A stretch of 64,000 nucleotides of DNA from Fundidesulfovibrio terrae (GCF_022808915.1 NZ_JAKZFS010000002.1:558001-622000), one strand, 5' to 3'. Shown: positions 20,428 to 29,167, counted from the stretch's first letter. The notes: generated by a model from the letters alone, not told the origin. Numbers and translations are program-made.

Positions 20428-21237
20428 ATGAGCGGGCCTTCCGCCAAAGCGGTCAAAGAGGACATCTCGCGGGCCATCGGCTACGCCCGGCGCTTCATGG
20501 CGGTCAGGGCGCTCCAGGCCGGGGCCAGCGCGTTCGAGTCGTACGCCACCAGCACCGCCATCATGGGGCGAGCCAAGTTCGAGCTTGAGGTCCTGCTCAT
20601 GGACATGTTGCGCGAACTGGAGCTGGTGCCGGACATCAAGATGCAGATACGCGGCCCGTTCAGGTTCCAGAAGGGTGCGGAGAGCAAGTTCGCCCTGGCC
20701 TTGTCCGCCCTGGCCCTGCACCTGGAAAAGATGGAGAAGCGCGCCCAGGACGCAGCCCTCCAGGACAGGCTCGGGCGTATCGCCCAGGCTTTCGAGAAGG
20801 CTCGCGAATCCCTGCGGGAAAAGAACCTGCCCTCGGCCAGGCGCGTGCTCAACACCGTGTGCGAGCAGAACCCCAAGGAGCCCGGCATCTTCACCAATGC
20901 CGCCAAGATGCTGGCCGAGGCCGGGCTCATGGCCGACGTGGTTCCTTTCGCGGAAAAGGCCATTGAACTCAATCCCAAGGACGCCCAAGCCTTCAGCCTG
21001 GCCGTGGAAGCCTGCAAGCAGATCGGCGAGCTGACCAAGGCCGAGACGATCCTGCGCGGGGCGCTCAAGAATTTCGGAGCCCATCCCAAGACCTACGTGT
21101 CGCTGGCCCGGGTGCTCTATCAGATGGGGCGCTGGGACCAAGCCTACGACGCTGCCCGCGCCGCCTACGACCGGGACAAGACCCTGGCCGAGGCCAAGGA
21201 GATTCTGGACCTGACGGAAAAGCGGGTGATGGGGTAG
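20428..21237 (+). CDS. TPR-repeat protein
   Basis: A 269-residue, apparently cytoplasmic helical protein. The C-terminal 130 residues look like three to four tetratricopeptide repeats (for example AAKMLAEAG, KAIELNPKDAQAF, AYDRDKTLAEAKEIL). The N-terminal half is helical and alanine-rich with no domain I can name. The start has GAGAGGA upstream and a likely promoter further up. It converges on the ABC permease with only a few bases between, leaving no room for a conventional terminator. Probably a scaffold or adaptor protein; the partner is unknown. Confidence 0.75.
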   Translation: MSGPSAKAVKEDISRAIGYARRFMAVRALQAGASAFESYATSTAIMGRAKFELEVLLMDMLRELELVPDIKMQIRGPFRFQKGAESKFALALSALALHLEKMEKRAQDAALQDRLGRIAQAFEKARESLREKNLPSARRVLNTVCEQNPKEPGIFTNAAKMLAEAGLMADVVPFAEKAIELNPKDAQAFSLAVEACKQIGELTKAETILRGALKNFGAHPKTYVSLARVLYQMGRWDQAYDAARAAYDRDKTLAEAKEILDLTEKRVMG

Positions 21238-21240
21238 TTT

Positions 21241-22026
21241 CTACTTGATCAGCCTCTTCCTCATGGCCCCGATGGCCAGCGGATAGAACACGAGCGCGAA
21301 TCCAGCCAGATACAGCACGTTCCAGATAATCCCGGAGCCGATCCTGCCCATGCTCACCGCCCGGCAGGCCTGGGTGAGGTGGTAGAGGGGCAGCCCCATG
21401 GCCAACCCCGAGGCCCAGGCCGGGAGGCCGTCCACCGGGAAGAACGCGCCCGAGAACAGAAACATCGGGGTGATGAACAGAAATATCGGCAGGTTGAACA
21501 TGTCGATGGTGGGCGTGATGCCGGTCATCCACATGGCCACGCTGCCGAAGGCCAGCCCGCCCAGGGCAGCCAGCGGCAAAAGCCACAGCGCCTCGGGCAG
21601 ACGGATCAGGCCGCAGGCCGCGATCACCGCCCCCATGAGCAGCGTGCCGCCCGCGGCCTTGGTGGCCCCCCACAGGATTTCCGCCGTGATGACGTCCTCC
21701 AGGGAGAGCGGCGTGGCCAGCATGGCGTCAAAAGTCTTTTGATAATACATTCTTACGAACGAGGCGTAGGTGTTCTCGTAGAAGCTCTGCCACATTACCG
21801 ACGCGGCCACCAAGCCCGGGGCGATGTAGGCCGTGTAGCTGACGGCCTGGCCGTCCACGGTGACGCTGCCCACCATGCCGCCCAGTCCCGCGCCGAAGGC
21901 CAGGATGTACAGGGCGGGTTCGGCCAGGGGCGGGATGAAGTTCACCTTCCAGGTGCGCATGTACACCATCAGGTTGCGCGCCCAGACCCGCCACAGGCGC
22001 CAGGAGAGGTTGTCCAGCATGCTCAT
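21241..22026 (-). CDS. ABC-2 type transporter permease (NodJ-like)
   Basis: A 261-residue permease with about six hydrophobic segments and the ABC2_membrane pattern of NodJ/DrrB-like exporters. MYYQKTFDAMLATPLSLEDVI is a good match to that family's cytoplasmic loop (shown here in pieces: KTFDAMLATP, LSLEDVI), and PMFLFSGAFFP is the conserved segment before the last helices. The start overlaps the stop of the ATPase gene by four bases (ATGA), so the two proteins are made together. It would pump a hydrophobic or amphipathic compound outward; the substrate is unknown. Confidence 0.88.
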   Translation of the reverse strand: MSMLDNLSWRLWRVWARNLMVYMRTWKVNFIPPLAEPALYILAFGAGLGGMVGSVTVDGQAVSYTAYIAPGLVAASVMWQSFYENTYASFVRMYYQKTFDAMLATPLSLEDVITAEILWGATKAAGGTLLMGAVIAACGLIRLPEALWLLPLAALGGLAFGSVAMWMTGITPTIDMFNLPIFLFITPMFLFSGAFFPVDGLPAWASGLAMGLPLYHLTQACRAVSMGRIGSGIIWNVLYLAGFALVFYPLAIGAMRKRLIK

Positions 22027-22931
22027 TCGCGCAGCTCCCTGCCGGTAAGGCGCAGGAACACGTCCTCAAGCGACGAAGGCCTGGCCACGTATTGCCCCGG
22101 CGGCAAGGTCTGCCGGAAGGCCTCCAGCTCGTCGAAGGAATCGGCGAACACCAGCATCCTGCGTCCGAAATCTTCGGTGTCGAGCCCGGAGGAGCAGGCC
22201 TTGTCGCGGGCTTCCTGGGCCGGGTCCACCAGTTCCAGCACGGCCCGCCCCGCATGGGAGCCGATGAGTTCGGCCGGGGTGCCGCGCACCAGTCCTCGCC
22301 CGTTGTCCATGATGAGCAGCTCGTCGCAGAGGGTGGCCGCCTCTTCCATGTAGTGGGTGGTGATGAGGATGGTCAGTCCGCGTTCGCGCAGGTCGCGCAG
22401 CCGGTCCCAGAGCTGGTGGCGGGACTGGGGATCGAGCCCGGTGGTGGGTTCGTCCAGGATGAGCAGCTCCGGATGGTTCACCAGCGAACGGGCCAGCATG
22501 AGCCTTCGGGCCATGCCCCCCGAGAGGTCGCGCACGTCGGCGGCGGTCTTGGATTCCAGGGCGAAGAAGCCGAGCAGTTCCTCGGCGCGGCGCCTGGCCT
22601 CCTGCCGGGGGATGGCGAAATAGCCCGCGAAGGCCCAGATATTCTGCTCCACGGTGAGGTCCGGGTCCAGGGCGTTGTCCTGCTGGCAGACACCGATGCG
22701 GGCGCGGATGTCGCGCCAACGGGTGGCCACGTCCAGCCCGAACACCCGAAGTTCCCCGCCGGTTTTGGGGGAGAACCCGTAGATCATGCGGATGGTGGAG
22801 GTCTTGCCCGCCCCGTTGGGGCCGAGCAGTCCGTAGACCTGGCCGCGCGCGACGCGCATGTCCAGGCCGTCCACGGCGGTGAAATCCCCGAAAGTCTTGC
22901 GAAGCCCTACGGCCTCGATCACTGCGTCCAT
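22023..22931 (-). CDS. ABC transporter ATP-binding protein (NodI-like)
   Basis: A 302-residue ATPase with Walker A GPNGAGKT, a Q-loop region at YGFSPKTGG, signature LSGGMARRL, Walker B LLILDEPTTG and the H-loop TTHYMEE. It matches the DrrA/NodI family, which pairs with ABC-2 permeases such as the gene downstream. The C-terminal 80 residues form the family's extra domain. ATG at 22929-22931 is used; a TTG one codon earlier is possible. A dispersed repeat lies upstream, and the two genes form a two-gene exporter unit. Confidence 0.92.
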   Translation of the reverse strand: MDAVIEAVGLRKTFGDFTAVDGLDMRVARGQVYGLLGPNGAGKTSTIRMIYGFSPKTGGELRVFGLDVATRWRDIRARIGVCQQDNALDPDLTVEQNIWAFAGYFAIPRQEARRRAEELLGFFALESKTAADVRDLSGGMARRLMLARSLVNHPELLILDEPTTGLDPQSRHQLWDRLRDLRERGLTILITTHYMEEAATLCDELLIMDNGRGLVRGTPAELIGSHAGRAVLELVDPAQEARDKACSSGLDTEDFGRRMLVFADSFDELEAFRQTLPPGQYVARPSSLEDVFLRLTGRELRE

Positions 22932-22998
22932 CAAGTCTTTCTAGCCCAAATCGAGCCGGGACGCCACCGCTCGGAAGCCAGGCCTTCCGCCCCTATAT

Positions 22999-23036
22999 GG
23001 GATTCCAAAGGGCGCAGCCCTTTGGCCGCCGGAGGC
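22999..23036 (+). repeat. Dispersed hairpin repeat, copy E
   Basis: GGGATTCC, an AAAGGGC/GCCCTTT hairpin, then GGCCGCCGGAGGC. It lies between the DUF4136-like gene and the NodI-like gene. Confidence 0.65.
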
Positions 23037-23054
23037 TTCCCCCTCCCAACACGT

Positions 23055-23582
23055 TCACTGCCCGAAAAACCCGAACGCCCCGGTGACGGGATTGCGGTGC
23101 ACGCGCACGTCCCTCTCCCCGTTCTGTCCGAAAAACGGGGCGCAGGCGGCCAGCAGCACCTTGAAAACCTTGTGGCGGTGGTCCAGATGGCCGTGGGCCG
23201 TGGCGGTCACCTTCCAGAGGCTTGCAGGGGCGCGTCCGGCCCGCAGGGAGAAGGCGTCCACCGCTTCAACCTCCAGCACGAAGAGGTGTTCCAGGCCAGC
23301 GCCCTGATGGGGGACCTCCTCGCCCACCAGGCCGAAGCGCAGGTATACGAAGATGTGGCTCGCTTCCACCGACTTGGCCTGGGCGAACCCACGACGGAGC
23401 AGTTCTTCCGCCAGGGCGGCCGAATACCGTCGGAAGTCGAGGCTGCCCGGATCGATGTCCTCCTGGCCGCGCACGATGGAGAATTCGGTGGGGTCGAGCG
23501 GGGCGGCGGCCGAAGCCTCGACGCGGGCGCGGTAGACGTCCGGGGCGCAGGAAGCGACCAGCAGGACGAGCAGGGACGCCAT
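23055..23582 (-). CDS. DUF4136-like lipoprotein
   Basis: A protein of about 175 residues. A short hydrophobic start leads to the lipobox LVASC near residue 14, so it is probably a lipoprotein. The body, with FRRYSAALAEELLRRGF and SHIFVYLRFGL, resembles DUF4136 lipoproteins, a family of unknown role. ATG at 23580-23582 places the lipobox correctly but has no clear ribosome-binding site; the frame is open upstream to 23738, and a longer basic N-terminus is possible. It ends just beside a dispersed repeat. Confidence 0.65.
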   Translation of the reverse strand: MASLLVLLVASCAPDVYRARVEASAAAPLDPTEFSIVRGQEDIDPGSLDFRRYSAALAEELLRRGFAQAKSVEASHIFVYLRFGLVGEEVPHQGAGLEHLFVLEVEAVDAFSLRAGRAPASLWKVTATAHGHLDHRHKVFKVLLAACAPFFGQNGERDVRVHRNPVTGAFGFFGQ

Positions 23583-23845
23583 CAGGGCTTCGGGGATTCC
23601 CGCAAAGCCTTTTTTGGTGAAAGCGGGATTTCGTTTGAACGAGACGGACTGTGTGGTATGGAACAAGTCCCCTCCCTTGACGGCTGGTTCATGCGGAAAG
23701 CAGCGCCTGAATAGGCCGCAATTCGAGGGAACCGTCAAGGCGGTTGTATCTCCATGGGTAAAGTGGTAATCTTGTATTTAGGATTCATACCTATTTTGTC
23801 CGCTTTACTCTCACCATCTGAGCCGTTGGCAGGGGCGGCATTCCC

Positions 23846-24382
23846 ATGAAGGACATCCTCAAGCTCAATCCGCAGATTCAGAGCGTGTATCTCAAGGTAT
23901 CTGAAGGCGGACTGTACGTTGCGCCCACCCTGGTGCAGACGGTTTTGGGGTCTTGTCTGGGGGCCTCCTTCCATGCTCCCGCCAGGGCCATGGGGGCCTT
24001 CTTCCACGCCTTCCTGCCCCGGCTGGCCGAGTATCCGCAGTTCGAGGGGGAGAGCGTCTTCAAGTTCGTGGATACGGCCTTCGACCATGTCTTCACGGCC
24101 TTCGCCCGCAAGGGGATTCACGCGGCCGACCTGACGGTCAGCCTGATGGGCGGCGCCAATGGGTTGGTGGGCGACTCGGCGGGCGTCGGGGCCAGGAATA
24201 TCGAGGCTGCCTACGAGGCCTTGGAAAAATACCACGTCAAGCCGGTTTTCGTGGACACCGGAGGGGCCAAGGGGCGCAAGGTGTTCTTCCTGTCCGGCAC
24301 GGGCGAACTCAAGATCACCAAGCTCTCGGGCACCACGGGGCTGCAGAATGTCCCGCCCGGTGCGATGCGCCGAAAGGTCTGA
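23846..24382 (+). CDS. cheD: Chemoreceptor glutamine deamidase CheD
   Basis: A 178-residue CheD. The catalytic cysteine is in TVLGSCLG (C37), the histidine in FFHAFLP (H54), with a threonine just before the cysteine as in characterised CheD. The protein deamidates specific glutamines on methyl-accepting chemotaxis proteins and in some species interacts with CheC or CheY. No other chemotaxis gene is near it. The ribosome-binding site is weak. A hairpin of nine base pairs (CGGGTTGCG/CGCAACCCG, 24395-24416) follows the stop. Confidence 0.92.
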   Translation: MKDILKLNPQIQSVYLKVSEGGLYVAPTLVQTVLGSCLGASFHAPARAMGAFFHAFLPRLAEYPQFEGESVFKFVDTAFDHVFTAFARKGIHAADLTVSLMGGANGLVGDSAGVGARNIEAAYEALEKYHVKPVFVDTGGAKGRKVFFLSGTGELKITKLSGTTGLQNVPPGAMRRKV

Positions 24383-24500
24383 ACGCACACCACCCGGGTT
24401 GCGTCCGCGCAACCCGTCTCGAAGGGGCCGGCCCGCAACACAAGAGCAATCTTGGTCTTGATTTTCGAAAAACAGGGATATGTTTATCGAGATCGCGGCG

Positions 24501-24893
24501 CTAGCGGTCCTGGTTGCGTGCGTCATCCACCACGGCGTGCGCGAAGGACTTCTTGTTGACGTAGGCCATGGCGTCGATGAAGCGGGCGGTCTCGTCCATG
24601 GTGGCCGTCGCGTGGACGTGCACCTGCTTGCCGGAGATGTGCTCGTTGTTGATGTATTCGAGTACGTAGTAAATGAGATAGCGGGTCTGGGTCCGGAAGA
24701 TGGCGATGGTGGCCAGGTGGGTCTGGTTCTGGGCGGCCGGTTCGAGGCAGTCGCCGGACGCGTGGTAGAAGCTCAAGAGCTTCCCCTTGAACAGCATGGA
24801 TCGATCGCCCCGGGCCAGCTTGTACTTGCGCGGCTTGCCCAGCTGCATGGAATTGATATCTTTTTCTCCGAGAGTGCGCAGAAAATCGAACAT
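24501..24893 (-). CDS. Hypothetical protein, 130 residues
   Basis: I do not recognise this protein. It has no signal peptide or membrane segment. Charged residues are well spread and the sequence looks like a folded cytoplasmic domain (for example TIAIFRTQTRYLIYYVLEY, then HISGKQVHVHATAT). ATG at 24891-24893 has a GGAG about five bases upstream. The coding frame is convergent with cheD. It may be lineage-specific. Confidence 0.65.
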   Translation of the reverse strand: MFDFLRTLGEKDINSMQLGKPRKYKLARGDRSMLFKGKLLSFYHASGDCLEPAAQNQTHLATIAIFRTQTRYLIYYVLEYINNEHISGKQVHVHATATMDETARFIDAMAYVNKKSFAHAVVDDARNQDR

Positions 24894-25027
24894 GGAGGCT
24901 CCAGCCCGCCCGGTGGGACGGTCGGCGGCTTCTTTAGCGCGGAGTATGCGCTTAGGCAAGCGATGGAACGGGGCTTGCCAAGTGCTGGCTGATGGGGGAC
25001 AATAGCCGCAAACTCCGGGAGAAGGCC

Positions 25028-25240
25028 ATGGCGGTGCAACCGCTCGATCCGAGGACAGCAGGGGCTGCGGCCCCTCAAGCAGCGAGCGCCCCCGCGCCCG
25101 TGCCCCGCGGGGCGGCCAACGCGGCGCGCAGCGTGGCGCATGCGCCCGTGGAACAATCCTACAGCGCCCTGCATCAGTCCCAGGCCGGATTGCCCGTGGA
25201 GATGGGCGACAAGGGCCGTATCGTCCGGATCATGGTTTGA
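25028..25240 (+). CDS. Small hypothetical protein, Ala/Pro-rich
   Basis: A 70-residue protein, rich in alanine and proline, with no recognisable domain. ATG at 25028 is placed by GGGAGAAGG just upstream; a longer version from 24992 is possible. Its stop overlaps the TTG start of the adaptor gene, which suggests the two are translated together. Confidence 0.55.
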   Translation: MAVQPLDPRTAGAAAPQAASAPAPVPRGAANAARSVAHAPVEQSYSALHQSQAGLPVEMGDKGRIVRIMV

Positions 25241-26541
25241 GGCCGCATTCTTCCGGGAGTCCCCCCATTTTCAGCCATCCCCGCCGATACGAGCCCGTCC
25301 GTCCGGGCCAGCCTGACCTCGCCGCCGCCCTGGCGCGCGCCGTCATCGCCTTTTTGTGTCTTGCCTGTGCGTCCTGCGGCGACCGGGAAGAGCAGGCCGT
25401 TTCGGCCGGACCGCGCGTGCTGGAGTGGGCCGAAGCCGGGCCCGGAGACGTGCTCCGGGTGGTGGAGGCGCAGGGGGTGGTCCGGGCCAGGGACAACGCC
25501 TTCATCCGTGTGGGCAGCCGCATAGCGGGGCAGATCCTCAAGATGCACGTGCGCACCGGCGACGTGGTGCGAGCCGGACAATTGCTGGTCGAGCTCGACG
25601 ACCGCGAGCTCCAGACGCAGCGCCGCCAGGCCGTGGCCAAGCTTGAATCCGCCCGGAACGAGCTGGCCAGGGCCGAGGCCGAGGTGGTCCCGCGCCTGGA
25701 GGCGGCCCGGGCTGCGCTGTCCGCCGACCAGGGACGCAGCGAATACGCCGGGCGGCTGAATCAGAAACGCCAAGCATTGCGCGAGAAGGGCTACGTTGCC
25801 CAGAACGACGTGGACGCCTCGCGTCGGGACGCCTCGACCGCCGAGCAGTCCGTCACCCAGGACAAGGCCGCGTTGTCCCGCGTCGCCAATGAGACCCTGC
25901 ACGACCGGGAAAGCGCCCGGAAGGCCGTGGACCAGGCCTCGGCCGCCCTGGCCCAGGTGGACGCCTACATTTCCATGACCCGCATCCAGAGCCCCATCGA
26001 CGGTATCGTGGGACAGGTGCTGACCCAGGAAGGCGAGCAGGTGGTGGCCGAACTGGAGGCGGTGAAGATTCTGACGGTCATCGATCCCCGCTTCCTCGAA
26101 TTGTGGATATACGTGAATGAGGCGGACGCGGCGGGGATCAGGCCGGGCATGCAGGTCCGCTTCTTCCAGCCGTCGAGCCCCGGGCGGATGCTCTCGGGCC
26201 AGGTCGAGCGCGTCTCCCCCTCGCCGGAGACCGTCTACCGGGTGCTCTACTATCCGGCCATCGCCACGGTGGAACCGGATGCCTGGCTGTACCTGCGCCC
26301 GGAGATGAACATGCAGTGCTTCGTGCTCACGGACAGCCTCCCAGGCGTGCTGTCGGTGCCCAACGAGGCGGTGGTGTCCAAGGGCGGCAGGCGCGTGGTC
26401 TACGTGGACGACGGGCGCGGCGGGGCCAGGGAGGTCCGGCCCGAGTTCGGTCCGCGTGGAGGAAGCCGCACCCAGGTGCTCTCGGGGCTTTCGGCCGGAC
26501 AAAAGGTGGCCGTGAAATTCGCGGCCAAGGAGGGGCGATGA
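25237..26541 (+). CDS. HlyD/MFP-type periplasmic adaptor protein
   Basis: A 434-residue protein of the membrane-fusion family. It has a hydrophobic N-terminal segment ending near FLCLACASC, then a barrel-sandwich (lipoyl-like) region with VGSRIAGQILKMHVRTGDVV, a long helical hairpin (about residues 125-240), the second lipoyl half SPIDGIVGQVLTQEGEQV, and a beta-barrel region. Such adaptors link an inner-membrane pump to an outer-membrane channel; no pump or TolC gene is nearby. The start is uncertain: TTG at 25237 overlaps the upstream stop and no ATG or GTG fits better. It is probably a lipoprotein, although the lipobox is not standard. Confidence 0.78.
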   Translation: MRPHSSGSPPIFSHPRRYEPVRPGQPDLAAALARAVIAFLCLACASCGDREEQAVSAGPRVLEWAEAGPGDVLRVVEAQGVVRARDNAFIRVGSRIAGQILKMHVRTGDVVRAGQLLVELDDRELQTQRRQAVAKLESARNELARAEAEVVPRLEAARAALSADQGRSEYAGRLNQKRQALREKGYVAQNDVDASRRDASTAEQSVTQDKAALSRVANETLHDRESARKAVDQASAALAQVDAYISMTRIQSPIDGIVGQVLTQEGEQVVAELEAVKILTVIDPRFLELWIYVNEADAAGIRPGMQVRFFQPSSPGRMLSGQVERVSPSPETVYRVLYYPAIATVEPDAWLYLRPEMNMQCFVLTDSLPGVLSVPNEAVVSKGGRRVVYVDDGRGGAREVRPEFGPRGGSRTQVLSGLSAGQKVAVKFAAKEGR

Positions 26542-27035
26542 GACTGCGCAAACCGATCCTTCTTCTGCTGGCGGCGGTGCTCTCGATCGCGGCCTTGTAC
26601 GCGCTTTTCCGGGAACGCCCGGTCCCCCCCCCTGCCTCGCCGGAATTCACCCTCAAGGAGCTGAAGGGCTACGGCGTGGAAAACCGCCACACCGGTCCCC
26701 TCTACGTCATCGAGGGGACCGTGGCCAACGACATGGCCGCTCCCCGGTGCCGGATTCAAATCAAGGTCTCCCTGCTGGACGCAAACGGCCAGGAACTGGC
26801 ACAAGCGCTCACCGAGGCCGGACCGTCCGTCTCGATCTCGGAACTGAAATTTTTGGGCTGGGACGAGCTGACGGCGAAACTGGCTCCCGATGTTTCCGAC
26901 CCCTGCCGGGCTACCCTGGTGGCTCCCGGCGGCGAGACCGCGTTCATGGCCGTATTCCGCAAACCGCCCGCCGGGGCGGCCACCTACTCCGCGGTGGCCA
27001 CCGGCTCACAGGCTCCGGCCCCAAGCGCAAAGTAA
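26538..27035 (+). CDS. DUF3426-like membrane-anchored protein
   Basis: A 165-residue protein with an N-terminal membrane segment (residues about 7-24) and a domain resembling the DUF3426 family, for example FTLKELKGYGVEN, LYVIEGTVANDM and the later RIQIKVSLLDANG. The start ATG overlaps the adaptor stop by four bases (ATGA) and has AAGGAGGGG upstream. The domain should face the periplasm. DUF3426 has no firm function; here it is translationally coupled to the adaptor, so they probably work together. Confidence 0.75.
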   Translation: MRLRKPILLLLAAVLSIAALYALFRERPVPPPASPEFTLKELKGYGVENRHTGPLYVIEGTVANDMAAPRCRIQIKVSLLDANGQELAQALTEAGPSVSISELKFLGWDELTAKLAPDVSDPCRATLVAPGGETAFMAVFRKPPAGAATYSAVATGSQAPAPSAK

Positions 27036-27045
27036 CGAGGTGATC

Positions 27046-27933
27046 ATGTTCGAATCCATGGAACGCGAGGACAAGCTGGCCGCGCGCAAGTTCGCGGACC
27101 TGCGCAAGAAGCCCCACATCCCGGCCCAGCTCGTCGATCTGGTGGAGCAGGTGAGGAGCATCCAGAGCCAGGCCAGGGGGCAGGCGGTGGTGCCGACCGT
27201 GTTCGCGGGGCCCGGGTCCGGGCTTGCCTCCGTGGACCAGGTGATCCAGGGTGCGCCGCTTCTGGCGCGCGAGCGCTTCAGTTACGACGCGGCCCAGGCC
27301 GGGCAGCTTTTCGGTCGCTTCCAGGAACTCCTTTCGGGCATGGGCGGCCCCATGGCCCAGTCGGCCGGAATCGTTCGCGAGGAGGGCGAAACCCTCATGC
27401 GTGCGGCCTTCGACGCTTTCATGGCCAACGACTCCTCCGTGTTCGTGGAGTTCGCCAAGCGTACCCCGAACGCTCCCAGGGCGCTGTCCTTCCTGGCTCA
27501 GTCCAGCCTGACCCCGTCCATCACGGCCCTGGCCGAGAGCCTTTCCGCATCCCTGCCCAAGGACCGGACCTGGGACCAGGGGACCTGCCCCATCTGCGGC
27601 AGCCTGGCCTTTCATTCGGTGCTCTCAGGCAAGGAGGGCGTGCGGGTGAACTGCTGCTCGTTCTGCCGGGCGGCCTACCGCACCGTGCGGCTGCAGTGCC
27701 CCTACTGTGAGGAGCGCGACGCTGCCAAGCTGCCGTACTTCACCGCCGACGAAGAGCCGGGCTACCGGGTGGACGCCTGCCTGAGCTGCCAGGGCTACAT
27801 CAAGACCACCGACTTCCGGGAGTTCGACCGTCCGAGCCTGCCGGCCCTGGACGACCTGGAATCCATGTCCCTGGACATCCTGGCCATGAAGCGGGGCTTC
27901 ACCCGGCCCACGGCCTCCGCCTGGGGGTTCTAG
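27046..27933 (+). CDS. fdhE: Formate dehydrogenase accessory protein FdhE
   Basis: A 295-residue protein needed for making active formate dehydrogenase in the family studied in E. coli. Four CxxC-type zinc or iron motifs lie in the C-terminal half: CPICG (about 184), CCSFC (about 204), CPYC (about 221) and CLSC (about 246). The ATG is ten bases after the DUF3426-like stop, with a GAGG upstream, so it probably shares the transcript with that gene. The matching formate dehydrogenase genes are at 35990-39756. Length and motifs are normal. Confidence 0.92.
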   Translation: MFESMEREDKLAARKFADLRKKPHIPAQLVDLVEQVRSIQSQARGQAVVPTVFAGPGSGLASVDQVIQGAPLLARERFSYDAAQAGQLFGRFQELLSGMGGPMAQSAGIVREEGETLMRAAFDAFMANDSSVFVEFAKRTPNAPRALSFLAQSSLTPSITALAESLSASLPKDRTWDQGTCPICGSLAFHSVLSGKEGVRVNCCSFCRAAYRTVRLQCPYCEERDAAKLPYFTADEEPGYRVDACLSCQGYIKTTDFREFDRPSLPALDDLESMSLDILAMKRGFTRPTASAWGF

Positions 27934-27976
27934 GGGGTCTTGCGCCGGCCCGGGGAATAGCGCACTCTGGCGGCCT

Positions 27977-28801
27977 ATGGACGCCCCGATCACCGATGCC
28001 GAAGAATCGCAGGCCAGAGAGCAGATCGCCTCCCTGTGCCGGGACATAGGGGGCGACGGGTGTCCGCGCTGCCGGGGCGAGAAGGTCTACCGCCTGGGAT
28101 CGGGGCGCATGCGCTGCAAGGCGTGCGGCTACACCTTCCATGAGTTGACCGGGCGCTTCATGGGCGTGGGCGGGCTTGGCTGCGCCCAGTGGCTCAGGCT
28201 CATCCGGCTGTTCGCGGACGAGATCGCGGTCAAGGAGTGCGCCCAGGCCATGGGCGTGGCCTACAACACCGTCTACAAGGCCTACGACGCCCTGCGCCAG
28301 GCCATCGTGTGCCGGGCCATCGACGCCGGGCAGATCAGGCAGGCCCTCAAGGACCAGGCCGCCGGAGCCAGGCCGCCGGTGTTCGGCATCATGGCGCGCG
28401 GGGACTGGGTATTCGTGGACCTTGTGCCCGACGTGGACGCCGCGGACCTGACGATCTTCAAAATGCACTTCCGCCTGAAGACCTCGCGGGTGGGTTCGGT
28501 GGTGTATACCGGCCCCATCCGGGGGTATCTGGGGCTTGTGAGCTGCGGCGGCCCGCAGTGGCTGACGCCCGCGCTCAAGGCCCGGGATTCGGCGCTTCCC
28601 CTGGACGAGGACGGCGGGTTCTGGCCCTACTTGAAATCCCGCCTGGAGCGGCTCCAGGGCGTGTCGGCCGAGAAGTTCCCCTTGTACCTGAAAGAGCTGG
28701 AATACCGCTGGAACCATCGCGGGCAGGACCTTGCCGGCCTTCTCGCCCGGGTGGGCCTGGGGTTCATGCCGCAAAACGGCGAGGCCTGCTGCCGGTCCTA
28801 G
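27977..28801 (+). CDS. IS1595/ISXO2 transposase-derived protein without DDE residues
   Basis: A 274-residue protein. Residues 29-50 form an IS1595-type zinc ribbon (CPRC...CKAC) and residues about 73-110 a helix-turn-helix. The segments PVFGIMARGDW, VGSVVYTGPIRGY and LKELEYRWNHR match conserved parts of the ISXO2-like DDE domain. But the first Asp region is deleted, VYTDGW has become VYTGPI and the final NTIEGFW has become DEDGGFW, so none of the three acidic catalytic residues is present. No inverted repeats were seen. The gene follows fdhE by 43 bases on the same strand. I infer a domesticated DNA-binding protein, possibly a regulator. It is intact and of plausible length. Confidence 0.78.
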   Translation: MDAPITDAEESQAREQIASLCRDIGGDGCPRCRGEKVYRLGSGRMRCKACGYTFHELTGRFMGVGGLGCAQWLRLIRLFADEIAVKECAQAMGVAYNTVYKAYDALRQAIVCRAIDAGQIRQALKDQAAGARPPVFGIMARGDWVFVDLVPDVDAADLTIFKMHFRLKTSRVGSVVYTGPIRGYLGLVSCGGPQWLTPALKARDSALPLDEDGGFWPYLKSRLERLQGVSAEKFPLYLKELEYRWNHRGQDLAGLLARVGLGFMPQNGEACCRS

Positions 28802-28836
28802 CGCGTCCGGACGCGGTGGCTCGCAACGAAAAAAAA

Positions 28837-28867
28837 CGGCCCGCCTTCCCGGGAGGGAAGGGGGCCG
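28837..28867 (-). terminator. Rho-independent terminator after the RRM gene
   Basis: CGGCCC and CCTTCCC (28837-28850) pair with GGGAAGG and GGGCCG to form a long stem ending at 28867; on the minus strand it runs into a T-tract of eight. It ends the RRM gene and may also stop the opposite transcript. Confidence 0.75.
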
Positions 28868-28894
28868 TCGCCTGAAACGTTGGAACGCCGGGAA

Positions 28895-29167
28895 CTACCA
28901 GCGGGCGGGGCGGCGTTCGCGGGGGCGGGCTTCGTTCACCTTCATGGTACGGCCGCCGCAGTCCGCGCCGTTCAAGGCCTGAATGGCCTCCTTGGCGCCT
29001 GCCTCTTCCATCTCCACGAAGCCAAAGCCGCGGGGACGGCCGGTTTCACGGTCATTGATGAGCTTCACGGAGTTGACCTGGCCGTAGGCCTCGAACATCT
29101 GGCGCACCTGTTCATCGGTGGCGCTGAAAGGTAGATTCCCGACGTAAATGTTCGTCAACATACTCAC
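28895..29167 (-). CDS. RRM-type RNA-binding protein
   Basis: A 90-residue single-RRM protein. NIYVGNLPF is RNP-2 and RGFGFVEM is RNP-1. The rest of the domain fits the short glycine-poor RNA-binding proteins found in deltaproteobacteria and cyanobacteria, often linked to cold or mRNA handling. The start GTG at 29165-29167 has AGGAG five bases before it; ATG two codons downstream is also possible. It is preceded by a 240-base region and ended by a strong terminator, so it forms its own unit. Confidence 0.9.
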   Translation of the reverse strand: MSMLTNIYVGNLPFSATDEQVRQMFEAYGQVNSVKLINDRETGRPRGFGFVEMEEAGAKEAIQALNGADCGGRTMKVNEARPRERRPARW

